Source: Salvator merianae (Eukaryota > Chordata > Lepidosauria > Squamata > Teiidae). Taken from it: DNA of 64,000 bases. The position numbers and the translations under genes are program-made. Of the stretch, positions 11,035-21,610 are shown piece by piece; within the stretch, counting starts at the first letter, position 1; each line of letters begins with the position of its first letter. Location of the stretch: contig QVOM02000074.1 in assembly GCA_003586115.2 (NCBI GenBank), positions 733,160 through 797,159 of the forward strand, read 5' to 3'. The notes beneath the pieces were generated by a model, which saw only the letters and a list, made by a program, of their open reading frames with translations, searched no databases and was not told the origin of the DNA.

Positions 11035-11705
11035 CCTCTCTATGTCTCATATCCCAGACATTGCAACTTTTCCTCATATGAAAGCTCCTCTAGCCCTTGT
11101 TCATCTTAGTTATCCTCCTCTGAGTCTCCTCCAACTCTGGTATATCCCTGTGAGATGTTGCGACCAAAACTGTGCACAGTGTTTCAGGTGCAGTTGCATC
11201 ATATATTTCTATAATGGCATTATAATTTTCACATTTTTGTTTTAAATACTAATTTTAATATCCCGAACACACCGGTAGCTTTTTTTTTTAACAGCAGATG
11301 CACATTGAACTGTATGCCGTTACTGCAAGATCTCTTTCTTGATGAGTCACAGTCAGTTCTGACCTCAATAGTATGTATGAATAGTTAAGTTTTTTAGCTC
11401 TGGTGTGCATCACTTTATTCTTGTCCACATTAAACAGCATCTGGTATTTTGATGCCTAGTCTTCCAATGTGCAGAAATCCCTTTGCAGCTCCCCATAGTC
11501 TCTTTTTATTTACTGTTCTGAAAATTTGGTGTCATTAACAAACTTGATGGCTAGTCCCCTAGTGTGCAGATATCCTTTTGGAGCTCCTCACAGTCACTTT
11601 TTTTTTTTCAATTCTGACAACTTGGTGTCATCAGCAAACTTGGTATTCCATTGGTTAGGCATGACTCCAGATCATTTATAAATGTGTTAAAAAGCACTCT
11701 AGGCT
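11035..11705 (-). mobile_element. Second CR1 LINE fragment, antisense
   Basis: Covers the same C-terminal RT region as 9.0-9.6 kb (TTCCTCATATGAAAGCTCCT; TTGGTGTCATCAGCAAACTT), so it is a separate copy. The block near 11465-11550 is repeated at about 11550-11640 (CCAATGTGCAGAAATCC..; CTAGTGTGCAGATATCC..), an internal duplication of roughly 90 bp. Confidence 0.75.
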
Positions 11706-12221
11706 ATTAATAATTCTCTATTAATTATTATTAATGATATTAATAATGACAAACATTAAAATCCAATGTAGGAGCAGACACACAACAGTGCACATCTTCA
11801 CGTTGCACTTTCCTCCATAAGCAATGTCATACTGAGAATCAAAACATTCATAAACCTCACAGGACTTTAAAATCCAATAGAATAGATTGCTAATTCCCAA
11901 CCCCATGGTAAGCAGAGAGCTTGTGGGAGTAAAGCCTTACTGAAAAGAAACATAAGAAAAAAGACACAAAGTATATTTTGGTCAAAAAAAAAAAGAGCAA
12001 CACTTCTCTCACAGAGATAAGTGTAGGCAGTTTACTGGTAAATGTAGTTGCTTTGTATATTCTACTCTTTGCCATTCATCCAATCTAACAAAAATTCCAA
12101 ACATCCAAAAAAGAAATGAATTATACATTCCTGTTGCCCAACTATGATGCATAATTGTCCCAAACACTAAGTCCTTGTATGCTATTAGGTTAAGTATCAT
12201 ATTGAAAATGCAACATGAAAA
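11706..12221. other. Unassigned AT-rich DNA
   Basis: No gene or repeat family recognised. Short antisense frames at 11721-12200 are chance-like. Confidence 0.35.
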
Positions 12222-12229
12222 CTAGCACC

Positions 12230-12505
12230 CAGTGGCATAAGAAGGGGGGGGGGCTGCCCAGGGTGGCACGTTGTCCCAGGCAGCATGTGCAGCCACGTCC
12301 TTCTCTGTCCTCCTGGCACACAAAGTTTCTCCCGAGTGCAAGCGAGAAGGAGAACGCGGCGCTGCGCGGCACCCTCCAACACTGTGCCCGGCCGGCAGTT
12401 GGCGGGGCAGCAATGGGGGTAGGAGGCTGCAGGGCAGGGTGCCCTCACTCGTGCTTCTCTGCCGCCGCGTGGCCCCGGGCAGCTGAAACTCCAGCTACAC
12501 CGCTG
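12230..12505 (+). mobile_element. hAT-like MITE with exact 8-bp target duplication
   Basis: Starts CAGTGGCATAAGAAGG and ends in the reverse complement of CAGCGGTGTAGCTGGA. It is flanked by the identical octamer CTAGCACC at 12222-12229 and 12506-12513. An 8-bp duplication with CAGNGG ends is typical of hAT transposons. Its first 50 bases align with the larger element at 53845. It has no transposase, so it would need one in trans. Overlapping frames here are GC-rich noise. Confidence 0.85.
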
Positions 12506-12513
12506 CTAGCACC

Positions 12514-13926
12514 TTCTGTTAGCAATAATTACTCAGATTACATTCTTTTATTTCTGACAAAATTACTTTATCTGGTACTACTTTTATATTCTAACACAGT
12601 ACTAGAGTGCTAAAGTCAGTTCATTGTTTATTCATTTGACCATAACAAACAAGTCATTACATACAAGTGTAAAATCATAAATCAAAAAAAGAAAAAACAT
12701 TATAATTAACTATTCCCATTCCTGTTGATGAATAATTTCCCAAGTCAAGCAGCCTTAGCAAAAAAATCAGGGCTACTCTATATGTCACCTGAATGTTTTC
12801 TCCCTGTAGGAAATAAATCAATTTATGTTCTACATTCCAGTGGTTCACCTTCTGTAAAAGAAAGCTCAGGCTACTGCTCTTGATTAAATCTTTGTATTCT
12901 AAGACCAGCCTAAGAGTCTGTATGGACTCTCATGGATCCCTGACTCATGGAATTCCAACTTACAAAGGGGTAAGACAGGTTTGTATTTTTGATCCCATGC
13001 TATTCAACTTGTATGTCAAAGAGCTTGCGGTTGGCCAAGGCCCATAGTCTCAAAGTTCTGGACAGACACAATAAAACTTCACATAGCCTTTACTTTTACT
13101 GAAGCAGGTCCCATACTTGTACAGATGTAGCAGGGACTATAAAGATAAATTTCTATATTTAAAAAAAATCAATTTTTTTTTAATATATTTCCTTCATTAC
13201 ATTTCCTTTATTATGTGATAGTCTGATGGCTGTGACAGCATCAGAAAGACAAAGAGCTGTCCAGTGTTATCTTTTTACTCCTTTCTTCCCTGATTTTTGA
13301 TAATTTCTTTTTCCAGACCCTTGTATGTTCAAGGGACTATTGAGATGAACATGCTCACCAATTTTTTAAGCAATATTTAATACACGAGTGAATACTGTCC
13401 TATCTAGCAGGAAGGCTTTACCAGAATTCATCTGTTCAAAGAAAGAGAAAACTTCAGGGTAATCCATCCATGCCGGCAAGAAAGTGTTTTCTTTCTCAGA
13501 GCCCGAAGTCTGTGACCTTCCTACTCCCAATGACACAGCCTGATCTCTGTGCAGTCTAACAAATAACAATGGGACTGTAACCTGGTATCTAAGGGAAAGC
13601 AAACCAGTAGACATCCCTAGATCTCTCCCGTGTCAGAGCGTTCTCTGACAAAAACCCAGCAACACACAAACACAGATAAACACTAGCAGAAAAGTAAGTT
13701 CTCTCCTGGAGCAAATTACACTTCACTTGTCCGGTACTGGGGGGGTTGGCCAGCCCCCACTTGTACAAGTTGACGAGCTTCCAAACACATACGTGCACAC
13801 AGAAACTCCAGTTTATCTGAGCAATTGAATCTCACACACAGCCTAACTTGATCTTAAAGGAACAGTTTCTAAAAAACCCATGTCTGACTAAGGCTTTCTA
13901 GTAAAAATCCATAACTAGGTGCATAG

Positions 13927-13963
<37 letters not shown>

Positions 13964-15261
13964 GTGCCAGTCAGTTTTTGCTTCTAGAATTTACCCTTTT
14001 TCAACTTCTCAGCACATATCCAACAATATTTCCCTGTCTTTACAAACTTGCAAACGCTTGCACATATATTACAAACCCATGGCCCAAAGCCTCTTTTTCT
14101 TTTTCTCTTTCCCTTTTCAACATGTCATTCCTTCACTTCACCAATTAGCACTTACAAATGTAAGCCTGCAAAAGCAAATATTTCACCTACCCTTAGACAT
14201 CTCTGTTTTCCTTACCTTATAGCCGACTCAAACATACACCTCTGTCCCATACTGATATACTTTAAGCAACAAGTCTTTCAAGATCTTAATTGCGACCCCC
14301 TAAAGAAGCCTCCCTCTCTCTCTCTTGAAGTTTCCACCTTTCTCTGTAGCCTGATCAGCAGCAAGATTTCTAACTGGTAATATTAGTTCAGAAGCCTAGA
14401 TATTCAGTAAATCAGAATTACAAATAGTACCTACTACTGCCAGGGTTAATGCACTTTCAGCTTACAGCTCACAGAAAACAAAACAGCCATACTGTGGTGC
14501 ATAAAGATTCTAATTTCTTTTTACCTCTTCCTTACCCCCTAATCTTCCAGTATTTTATGTATACATCCTGATGGACCCCTTGATTTTTTTGCTCCCATTT
14601 AATGACCGTTGACTTTACCACCAGACTCATTTCTGGATCTTGGGTACAAGTCTTATGGACTTTTCCCTACCCCTTCTTGGAGCTCTATCTCCTCAGGGGA
14701 CTAGGTCTTTGCAAATCACTCATGGCCCAACACTCTCACACTGTTCGACAGAAGGAAGGGGATCAGAGGACAACGATCCTCGGGCTTTCTGTCTGGTTCA
14801 CAAGTGTCGTGGGTTTTTGGACTCAGAGGGTCCTACAGCTCAGCAACAGCTGCATGGCTGGCTCAGGACCATACCATACACAAAATAAACACACAAATAA
14901 ACACACACATGGCCTCCACTTCACATAGGAGCATACCCACCACACAATGTACTGCTCACTCCAGTCATGCGATCAGGACCGATTCCTTCTTAGAACATTA
15001 CTTTGTGTCACTGCTCTGCCAGAGTTGAGCACCCTGTGGATCCATCCCACAAAGATAACCTGCTTCGATGTGCACTTGGTCTGGTCATCGGTCTGCCCCT
15101 CCCTCAGCTTTGCAGTGAAACCAAACGAGGGCTCCTGGTTGGCTCACCAGAAAATGTAGCCTAAAGGCTCTTGCTTGTTGCAGCTGTCCCAATTACCACA
15201 AGGGAATCGATCTTCTTTATTAATATATATATATATGTATATATATTCTTCTTTATATATA
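12514..15261. other. Unassigned DNA with one microsatellite
   Basis: No gene found. The part 12615-12910 looks like an interspersed repeat by texture but I could not name it. Frames at 13366-13798, 13962-14380 and 14602-15159 overlap each other, carry no domain and are judged chance. A (CA)n tract lies at 13929-13961. Confidence 0.35.
13929..13961. repeat. (CA)n microsatellite
   Basis: About 16 uninterrupted CA units. Confidence 0.97.
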
Positions 15262-15264
15262 TAG
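15218..15264. repeat. (AT)n-rich tract before L2 element
   Basis: Two AT runs separated by TTCTTCTT. It marks the 5' edge of the L2 copy and may be its insertion site or a later expansion. Confidence 0.85.
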
Positions 15265-15410
15265 ATCCATCACAGGGGGCTACCATCCCTGTGGTGACGG
15301 GCAGGGGCAGATATGACGCTGGGAGGCAGAAGCGACAGATTAGGAGAAGGAGTATTAGATGTATTAAAGCTATCTCTCCTTCTGTTCTGCTTTCCAACCA
15401 GCAGAATTTG

Positions 15411-16022
15411 GGGATGCCTGCCAACCGGCCCACCACCCTGGCGGTGCTGCTTTTGAATGCCAGATCAGTCCAGAATAAAACATCACTCATCCATGACTTA
15501 ATTCAGGATGAAGGGGCTGATCTGGCATGCATTACGGAGACCCGGATAGATGAACTAGGTGGGCCTAGTCTTACCCAGCTTTGTCCCCCAGGCTACTCGG
15601 TGCAGCACTGTTCCAGACCAACAGGGAGGGGAGGGGGTGTTGCTGTAGTCCATAAGACTTCATTCTCTCTTACCAGACGACCAGTCCGCTCCACAACTGG
15701 GTTTGAGGGACTGTTCTTGTTACTGGGCCAGAGAAACAGAATAGCGATGTTGCTGGTGTACCGCCCACCCCACTGCCCAGCAGCCTCCCTATCTGAGCTG
15801 GTTGAGGTGATCTCCGATGTGGTACTGGAGGCCCCTCCCACAGTGGTGTTGAGAGATTTTAACATTCATGTGGAGACTATCCTCTGTGGACCAGCTCAGT
15901 TCTTCATGGCCTCCATGACAACTATGGGGCTGTCTCAGTTTGTAAGTGGCCCAACTCGCATAGCAGGCCATACCCTTGATCTGGTCTTTGCCACACAGAG
16001 CCGATTGATGAGAATCCATTGA
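15411..16022 (+). pseudogene. L2 LINE endonuclease domain
   Basis: AP-type endonuclease that would nick target DNA. The visible motifs run in order: LLNARSVQNK (start of the fold), ACITETRI (catalytic Glu), GGGVAVVHK, LLVYRPPH, and VLRDFNIHVE, where families normally have GDFN with the catalytic Asp kept. The domain lacks its C-terminal SDH motif in this frame, because the frame ends at a stop near 16020 with a shift; TDHSLV appears just after in the next frame (16049-16075). The upstream part of the open frame from 15171 is AT-repeat translation and not part of the domain. Confidence 0.85.
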
Positions 16023-16354
16023 TAGGAGGGCTGATGATAAGCCCACTGTCATGGACGGATCATTCTCTGGTAAAATCTAGACTAACAGTGACAGCCTCCC
16101 CCCACGAGGGTGGGGAACCCATTGAGATGGTCCGCCCCCGGAGACTTATGGAATCTGAGCAGTTCCTGAATGGTCTGTGGGATTTTCCGGTTGGCATGGA
16201 TGACGTTCCTGCCGAGGCTCTGGTCTCTCTCTGGAATCAGGAGATGAACAGGGCCATCGACGTGATCGCTCCCAAGTGCCCTCAACATACCTGTAGAGCC
16301 CGTAATGCACCTTGGTATTCCGCGGAGTTATGGGCAATGAAGCAGGAAGGTTGA
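16019..16354 (+). pseudogene. L2 LINE inter-domain linker
   Basis: Continues the L2 protein in a different frame from the endonuclease. TDHSLVKSRL is the expected end of the endonuclease (SDH motif). The rest is the linker before the RT, ending at an in-frame TGA after WAMKQEG near 16352. The following 220 bases also read as linker, with stops. Confidence 0.7.
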
Positions 16355-16630
16355 CGTCTAGAGCGCAGGTGGCATAATTGCCGCTGTGAATCTGACCGAA
16401 CACAGGCTAGAAGACATTATCGTGCCTATCATGTGGCAGTGATGGCGGCAAAAAGATCTTATTTCTCCACCACCATTGTGTCCTCAAGTAACCGTCCAGC
16501 AGAGCTCTTCCGAGTAGTAGATGGCCTTATAAAATCATGCCCAAGAAAACAAGGACAATAGCCTTGTAATATCTGCTGTGATGAATTTGCAAGGCATTTT
16601 GAGGGCAAAGTTGCTCAGATTCGTGAGGGA

Positions 16631-17264
16631 TTGGATGCCACAGTTGAGAATAATCCAGAGGAAGTGTCCAGAGAACCATCTGGTCCAGTTACTTTGGATC
16701 AGTTTCAATTATTGTGGCCTGAGCATGTGGACAAGCTGCTTGCTAGAGTTCGACCTACTACATGCCCTCTAGATCCTTGCCCTTCTTGGTTGATAAAAGC
16801 GTGCAAGGAGTTGTATGACCGGATGGGTCCAGGGAGAGATGGGATGGTCCCACTGGCTCTTAAAGAGGCAGTGGTATGGCCCCTCCTCAAGAAGTCCTCC
16901 CTGAATCCAGATGATTTAAACAACTATCGCCCCGGTGGCCAACATACCATTTTTGAGCAAGGTGTTAGAGAGTGCTGTAGCTGTTCAACTACAAGCATGC
17001 TTGGAAGAAGCTGATTATCTAGACCCATTTCAATCTGGCTTCAGGTCTGCTTACGGCACAGAAACCACCTTGGTCGCCCTACTTGATGACCTTCTCTGGG
17101 AGAAATACAAGGGGAATGCATCCCTACTGATTCTCCTGGATATCTCGGCAGCTTTTGACACCATTGATCATGATATCCTTCTAGAGAGACTACGGAGTTT
17201 AGGAGTTGGAGGCACTGTGTTGCAGTGGTTCCGTTCCTATCTCCAAGGCCGATTCCAGACATAG
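16631..17264 (+). pseudogene. L2 LINE reverse transcriptase, N-terminal half
   Basis: Covers the RT fingers in two frames with a shift near 16925. Motifs are LKKSSLNPDDLNNYRP, FLSKVLESAV, DPFQSGFRS, and motif A LLDISAAFDTIDHD with the first catalytic Asp present. The frame is lost again near 17262, inside RSYLQGR. In the intact element this enzyme copies the LINE RNA at a nicked chromosomal end. Confidence 0.85.
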
Positions 17265-18250
17265 TTGTGGGAGATTCCTGCTCGTCATCCTGGGAACTCA
17301 GGTGTGGGGTTCCTCAGGGGTCGATCTTATCTCCCATGCTTTTCAATATCTATATGAAGCCGCTGGGGAAGGTCATCAGGAGATTTGGAGTCAGATATCA
17401 TCAATATGCAGATGACACCCAGCTCTACGTATCTGTGCCATCCGAATCAGGACGGGTGGTTGAAGTGTTGGACAGGTGCCTGGAAGCAGTAATGGGCTGG
17501 ATGAGGGCCAATAAATTGAAGCTGAATCCAGACAAGACGGAGTTACTGTGTGTCAGAGGGTCTCGGGTCCATAAAGTTAGAAGGCAGCTGACTCTTGATG
17601 GGGTGGCTTTGCCCTGGAAAGGACAGGTGCGGAATCTGGGTATACTCTTGGACTCTACGCTTACACTTGAAACTCAGGTGGAGGCGGTGGCCAAGAATGC
17701 ATACCTCCGACTACGGCTGATTCGCCAACTATGACCTCTTCTGGACAGAGATAATCTGGCCACAGTAGTCCATGCTTTGGTAACTTCCAGATTGGATTAC
17801 TGTAACACGCTTTACATGGGGCTGCCCTTGAAGACGGTTCGGAAGCTGCAACTGGTGCAGAATGCAACAGCAAGACTGCTGACTGGAACAGCTGGCCGGA
17901 TGCATATCATGCCAGTCTTAAAAGAGCTGCACTGGCTGCCAATTTGCTACCGAGCCCAAATCAAGGTGTTAACCTTAACCTATAAGACCCTAAATAGCTT
18001 GGGCCCCAAATACCTAAAGGAGCGTCTTCTCCCATACCAGTCTGCCCGTGCCTTAAGATCTGCAGATGAGGCCCTCCTGATTGTACCAGCACCTTTAACA
18101 GCTAAAGGGGTGGGCACCCGGGACAGGGCCGTTTCAGTGGTGGCCCCCAGACTGTGGAACACTCTTCCTCCTGAGGTGCGTCAAGCTTCCTCACTTTACA
18201 TCTTTAGGAGAGCAATAAAGACGCACCTATTTACCCTTGCCTTTGGCTAA
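17225..18250 (+). pseudogene. L2 LINE reverse transcriptase C-terminal half and thumb
   Basis: Motif B reads GVPQGSILSPMLF and the active site reads HQYADDTQLYV, with both catalytic aspartates kept. WMRANKLKLNPDKTELL, LGILLDSTL and, after an in-frame TGA at about 17732, the tail motifs SRLDYCNTLY, LHWLPI and LWNTLPPEVR follow. The TGA falls where CGA (Arg) would fit, a likely CpG decay. The frame ends at 18250, just before the 3' UTR. Confidence 0.88.
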
Positions 18251-18403
18251 AGGTACAGCTTTCCTTCCCCACTTTCAGACTACTGTTTTATTGCATGCCT
18301 TTTATGAGTTTTTGTTTTGTTCTGGTATGTTTTAATTGTTGTAACCCACCCTGAGACCTTCGGATGTAGGGCGGGATAAAAATGCAAATAAATAAATAAA
18401 TAT

Positions 18404-18430
18404 GTATATGTGTGTGTGTGTGTGTGTGTA
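18404..18430. repeat. (TG)n microsatellite after L2 tail
   Basis: ATGTATATG followed by about ten TG units, directly after the AAAT tail. Confidence 0.9.
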
Positions 18431-18885
18431 TTGAGAACAGCATGGCTACCCATATGCAGACAGGAATGGGACCCCCGAATACAGATTTTCCATACTTTTT
18501 ATAATATTTCTAATCAACTACTATAGTTACCTTCTCACTTAATTTCGTAATTCGTACAATGATTGGCTTACTTTTCATTATGCTGTGTTTCCTATTACCT
18601 AATACACTCCAATATCTATTGCTATAGATAACAGCAAATCTATAAATCACCTGTCCTATCTCTTTTATGTGCAGCTGGATCCTAGCACAAGCCAATTTAC
18701 AGAAGCCAAGAGAGCACACAAGCTAATTAGTGAAAAGTACTAAGTCACAGCCTGTTATGATTTCTTTCTTACTATTGCCTTTGACTATATATCCTTATTG
18801 CTCTTTAAGATGACACCTCTTATGCTAAGCTTCTAACTATGTATCCACACCTGGATGGTAGTTTATTCATAATAGGATCGTTCTT
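18431..18885. other. Unassigned DNA
   Basis: No feature recognised. Confidence 0.4.
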
Positions 18886-19220
18886 TTATTTATAACTATT
18901 AAACTTGTGGAGAAGTGTTTGATGATGTACTTTATCAAAAGATTTTTGAAAATCTAAATGGTTCACCCTTATCCTTATACAGAGGTTATGTTTGCTTTCT
19001 TTGAGCAAGGTCTATGTCTCCAATTGTTTGATAATTTTAAATTTAATAATTGTTTTCACTATATTCCCTGGAATGGAAATTAAGCTGGCAGGCATATAAT
19101 TTCCTGGTTCTTCCCTTGAACCCTTTTGAAACATTGAATTTACATTAGTCACCTTTCGCTCCTTAACTACAGAAACCAAACATTCTAACAAGTTGCATAT
19201 TTTTGTTAGGTCTGCAATCT
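18886..19220 (-). mobile_element. CR1 LINE fragment, antisense
   Basis: The minus-strand frame carries VVKERKVTNVNSMFQKG and EEPGNYMPASLISIPG, the start of the CR1 reverse transcriptase. It overlaps the family region seen at 10.1 kb. It continues toward motif A with stops. It is a third, independent CR1 piece. Confidence 0.75.
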
Positions 19221-20120
19221 CAGGGGCTATTTGCACTTCTAGGTTGCCCCTTTCTACACTGTACAAGACCTGTGGCATGATGGCCATCTGTACTGTGAGG
19301 GCTGGAATAGCCCCATACTGGCTTCCAACACTTGTATTGTGTATGTCAGCTTGACCACCATGGCAGCGGCCACAGCAATGTCCGGCTGTTACCATGGCAA
19401 TCAGGGATGCAGTGCGTGACTGCACAGCCATAGCTGCCCAGAAGAGGGTGCAAATGCTGCTGACCAGCTAGTAGCATTCAGGAGTGGCTGTAGCCACTCT
19501 CAGATGCTGTGCTGGCAGGGCCATGTGAATGCCAGAGGTAGTGGCTCTGTATGTGGGTGAAGCTTGGCAGATTTCTTACTCCATCCCCAGGAATGCATAT
19601 ATAATGCATTACAGAGCATACTTTAGATTGCTATGAATTGCAACCAATGAGAACTCAGTTTAAACAGTAGGGCTGTCTCTGATTTGGCTACAGTGCTGCA
19701 AAAATCCTGCCCTGTTGTTCGCCGCCTTATTAGCCAATTTCAGTTTTGAATTATCTACATGTGACCTCTTAGTTCCTCCCATCCTACTTCTGAACAAGGG
19801 CTGACTAGGCAACTAGGTAGTCTGTGTTTTTGTCTCTGCAATGCTCTATCTGTTTTTTGGAAGCTCAGGCAAGTGCTGAGGAAGCATGGCATGGAGGAAA
19901 AGGGGTACATTTATTTTTCTTAATTGTTTTATTTATTAAGTCATTTTGGCCAGGATTGGTGCATGGAGGCTTTGGGCATTTCCAACCCCTGTGCCTAAGA
20001 ACCCTGTACCTTGTTTGGAGGTTGCTTCCCCATTCCATTGACCCACTGTTTTTTTATATGGCAGGGAAGCCTAAGACAGCTGCTTTTTCCCTTCCCTGGT
20101 GGAAGAAATCTTGGCTGCAC

Positions 20121-20188
20121 TGGGAGGGAGGGAGGGAGGGAGGGAGGGAGGGANNNNNNNNNNNNNNNNNGGGAGGGAGGGAGGGAGG
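20121..20188. repeat. (GGGA)n repeat with assembly gap
   Basis: A tetranucleotide tract interrupted by 17 N at 20154-20170. The true length is unknown. Confidence 0.95.
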
Positions 20189-20272
20189 AAGGATGAAAGC
20201 AGGACTCCAGGAGGCAGCAGTATTTGGAAGTTTGAATTACTTTTTTTGTGGGGGGAGGGTGTGTGTATGAGA

Positions 20273-20282
20273 GAGAGGGAGG

Positions 20283-20316
<34 letters not shown>
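20273..20316. repeat. (GA)n microsatellite
   Basis: GA-rich tract with about 15 pure units at its right end. Confidence 0.95.
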
Positions 20317-20319
<3 letters not shown>

Positions 20320-20705
20320 CTGCTTGCTAGGTTTAAAAACAGAAGAAAAAACCTTCTGTTTGTACAATGCTTTTTGCATTTGCTTTTGTTTCCCTGAGTA
20401 AGTCTGGAGGAGGGAATGATTTGTTTTGGGTAGTTCTCTTTTCCTTAGGGAGAGAAGAGGGGTGGGGACAGAGCAAGGTGGCATTCAAGGAGGAAAGAAG
20501 AAACAAAAGGATGGGAGGAGTGGAGAAGAAAAAAATTCTATTGCAGACTGAGGGTGTGCTCAGACTAGCAATTTTTAAAATCGCCTGCTTAAAAGTAACA
20601 GGAGCACAGGAAAAAAAACCTTCCACACACACTTACCCAATGAGACGATTCAGCGATCTCACGTCACAGCTTCAAAAGGGTGCTGCTCACCGACTGGTCA
20701 CTCCT

Positions 20706-20933
20706 TGTCTTTCTATTAAAGCAGTTTCCAAGTCCTTAACTCCTTAACTGCCAGGGTTTTTCTGTCTACTAAGGAAACATCTCTCCCCTATACTCCGATT
20801 TTCCAATGCTTCATTTGAAATTTCTACTAAAGCGTCAGGGAATCGGAGAATAGGGGAGAGACGTTTCTTTGCAGACAGAAAAACCCTGGCAGTTAAAGAG
20901 TTAAGGAATTGTAAACTGCTTCAGCAGAGAGGC
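20706..20933. repeat. Long inverted repeat P2 in copy 1
   Basis: The left arm (AAGCAGTTTCCAAGTCC, TTAACTGCCAGGG, ATCTCTCCCCTAT) pairs with the right arm (ATAGGGGAGAGACG, CCCTGGCAGTTAA, AACTGCTTCAGCAGAGAGG). The loop is about 50 bases near 20810. Confidence 0.85.
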
Positions 20934-20996
20934 ATGAAGTGTCGAAGCCGCATTTGAAGCTTTACTAAAGCATCAGAGAAATGGGGAGAGACAGAC

Positions 20997-21165
20997 TTGC
21001 CGGTGAAGGGAAACTTTTCAAACTCATATCCTGCCTTCTGCAATTAAAAAGAGCACACTGGATATTAGTAGTGAGATGCTCTCTCCCATGCCTTGCTATT
21101 AAAGTCTTTTTTTAAGTACAGAAGGCAGAGGATAGGAGTTTGAAAAGTTTCCCTGCAGCGGCAAG
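20997..21165. repeat. Long inverted repeat P1 in copy 1
   Basis: TTGCCGGTGAAGGGAAACTT at the left pairs with AAGTTTCCCTGCAGCGGCAA at the right. Inside, CTGCCTTCTG pairs with CAGAAGGCAG. Confidence 0.85.
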
Positions 21166-21610
21166 AGCTCACTGGTGCCCCTCCCTTCCCGTGCTGTTGC
21201 CCCACGGGTTCCTGCAAAGGCTCTGATTGATTGAAGTGCTTCCCACTCCTCACTAAGGCCATTGAGAACACTGAAGAGTCGAATATGGAAAAGTCAACCC
21301 AGGCAGCCATAGAGAGGCATGAGGGCGACTTCTAGGTAAGCCTTTTATGAACTTCCTGGCTTAGATACGCTTGGAAGGCAACTAAAATAGCAAGTCTGAA
21401 CACACCCTGAGTCTGCAGTGCCTTGTGTGATAAAGGAAACCATTCACCGTGAATATTATCATAAAATGCATGCAATCTCTCCAGATTAGGGCTCCATCCT
21501 CTTTTTCTCCAAACCAGACTAATTTGTTCATGTCTAACCTTGGCCTTACTTTTTACTGCACATTTTAATTCCAAATGCCTGTCCTCCATTTCCTATATTA
21601 CGTTCTCATT

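Larger units (their letters stand above)
15265..18403 (+). mobile_element. Nearly full-length L2-clade LINE
   Basis: Holds, in order, an apurinic endonuclease domain, a linker, a reverse transcriptase, a C-terminal domain and a 3' end with GTAACCCACCCTGAGACC followed by (AAAT)n. This is the gene order of an L2/CR1-group non-LTR retrotransposon that copies itself by target-primed reverse transcription. The frame is broken at about 16020, 16352, 16925, 17262 and 17732, so it is inactive. It serves as the reference for at least seven shorter L2-type pieces in the window. A (TG)n tract follows its tail. Confidence 0.9.
19221..20551. other. Unassigned DNA with simple repeats and a gap
   Basis: No gene. 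The part 19240-19540 is GC-richer with no recognised family. Frames from 19824 to 20747 mostly translate the purine repeats and are not genes. Confidence 0.4.
20552..21407 (-). mobile_element. Double-hairpin non-autonomous DNA transposon, copy 1
   Basis: The ends are GGGTGTGCTCAGACTAGCA on the left and the reverse complement of GGGTGTGTTCAGACTTGCT on the right. A TGA triplet flanks both ends (20549-20551 and 21408-21410). Inside are two consecutive long inverted repeats: 20706-20933 around the CCAGGGTTTTTCTGTC arm, and 20997-21165 around the GGGAAACTTTTCAAACTC arm. The same parts occur in inverse orientation in the element at 51785. A 3-bp duplication suggests the PIF/Harbinger superfamily, but the assignment is inferred. 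No transposase is encoded. Confidence 0.75.

Noticed and set aside
15171..15410. Long N-terminal extension of the L2 endonuclease frame
   Set aside because: The first 80 codons translate an AT-repeat and a 5' region with no domain; the conserved part begins near 15411.
19824..20747. Frames of up to 148 codons around the purine repeats
   Set aside because: They translate GGGA and GA repeats and cross the N gap.
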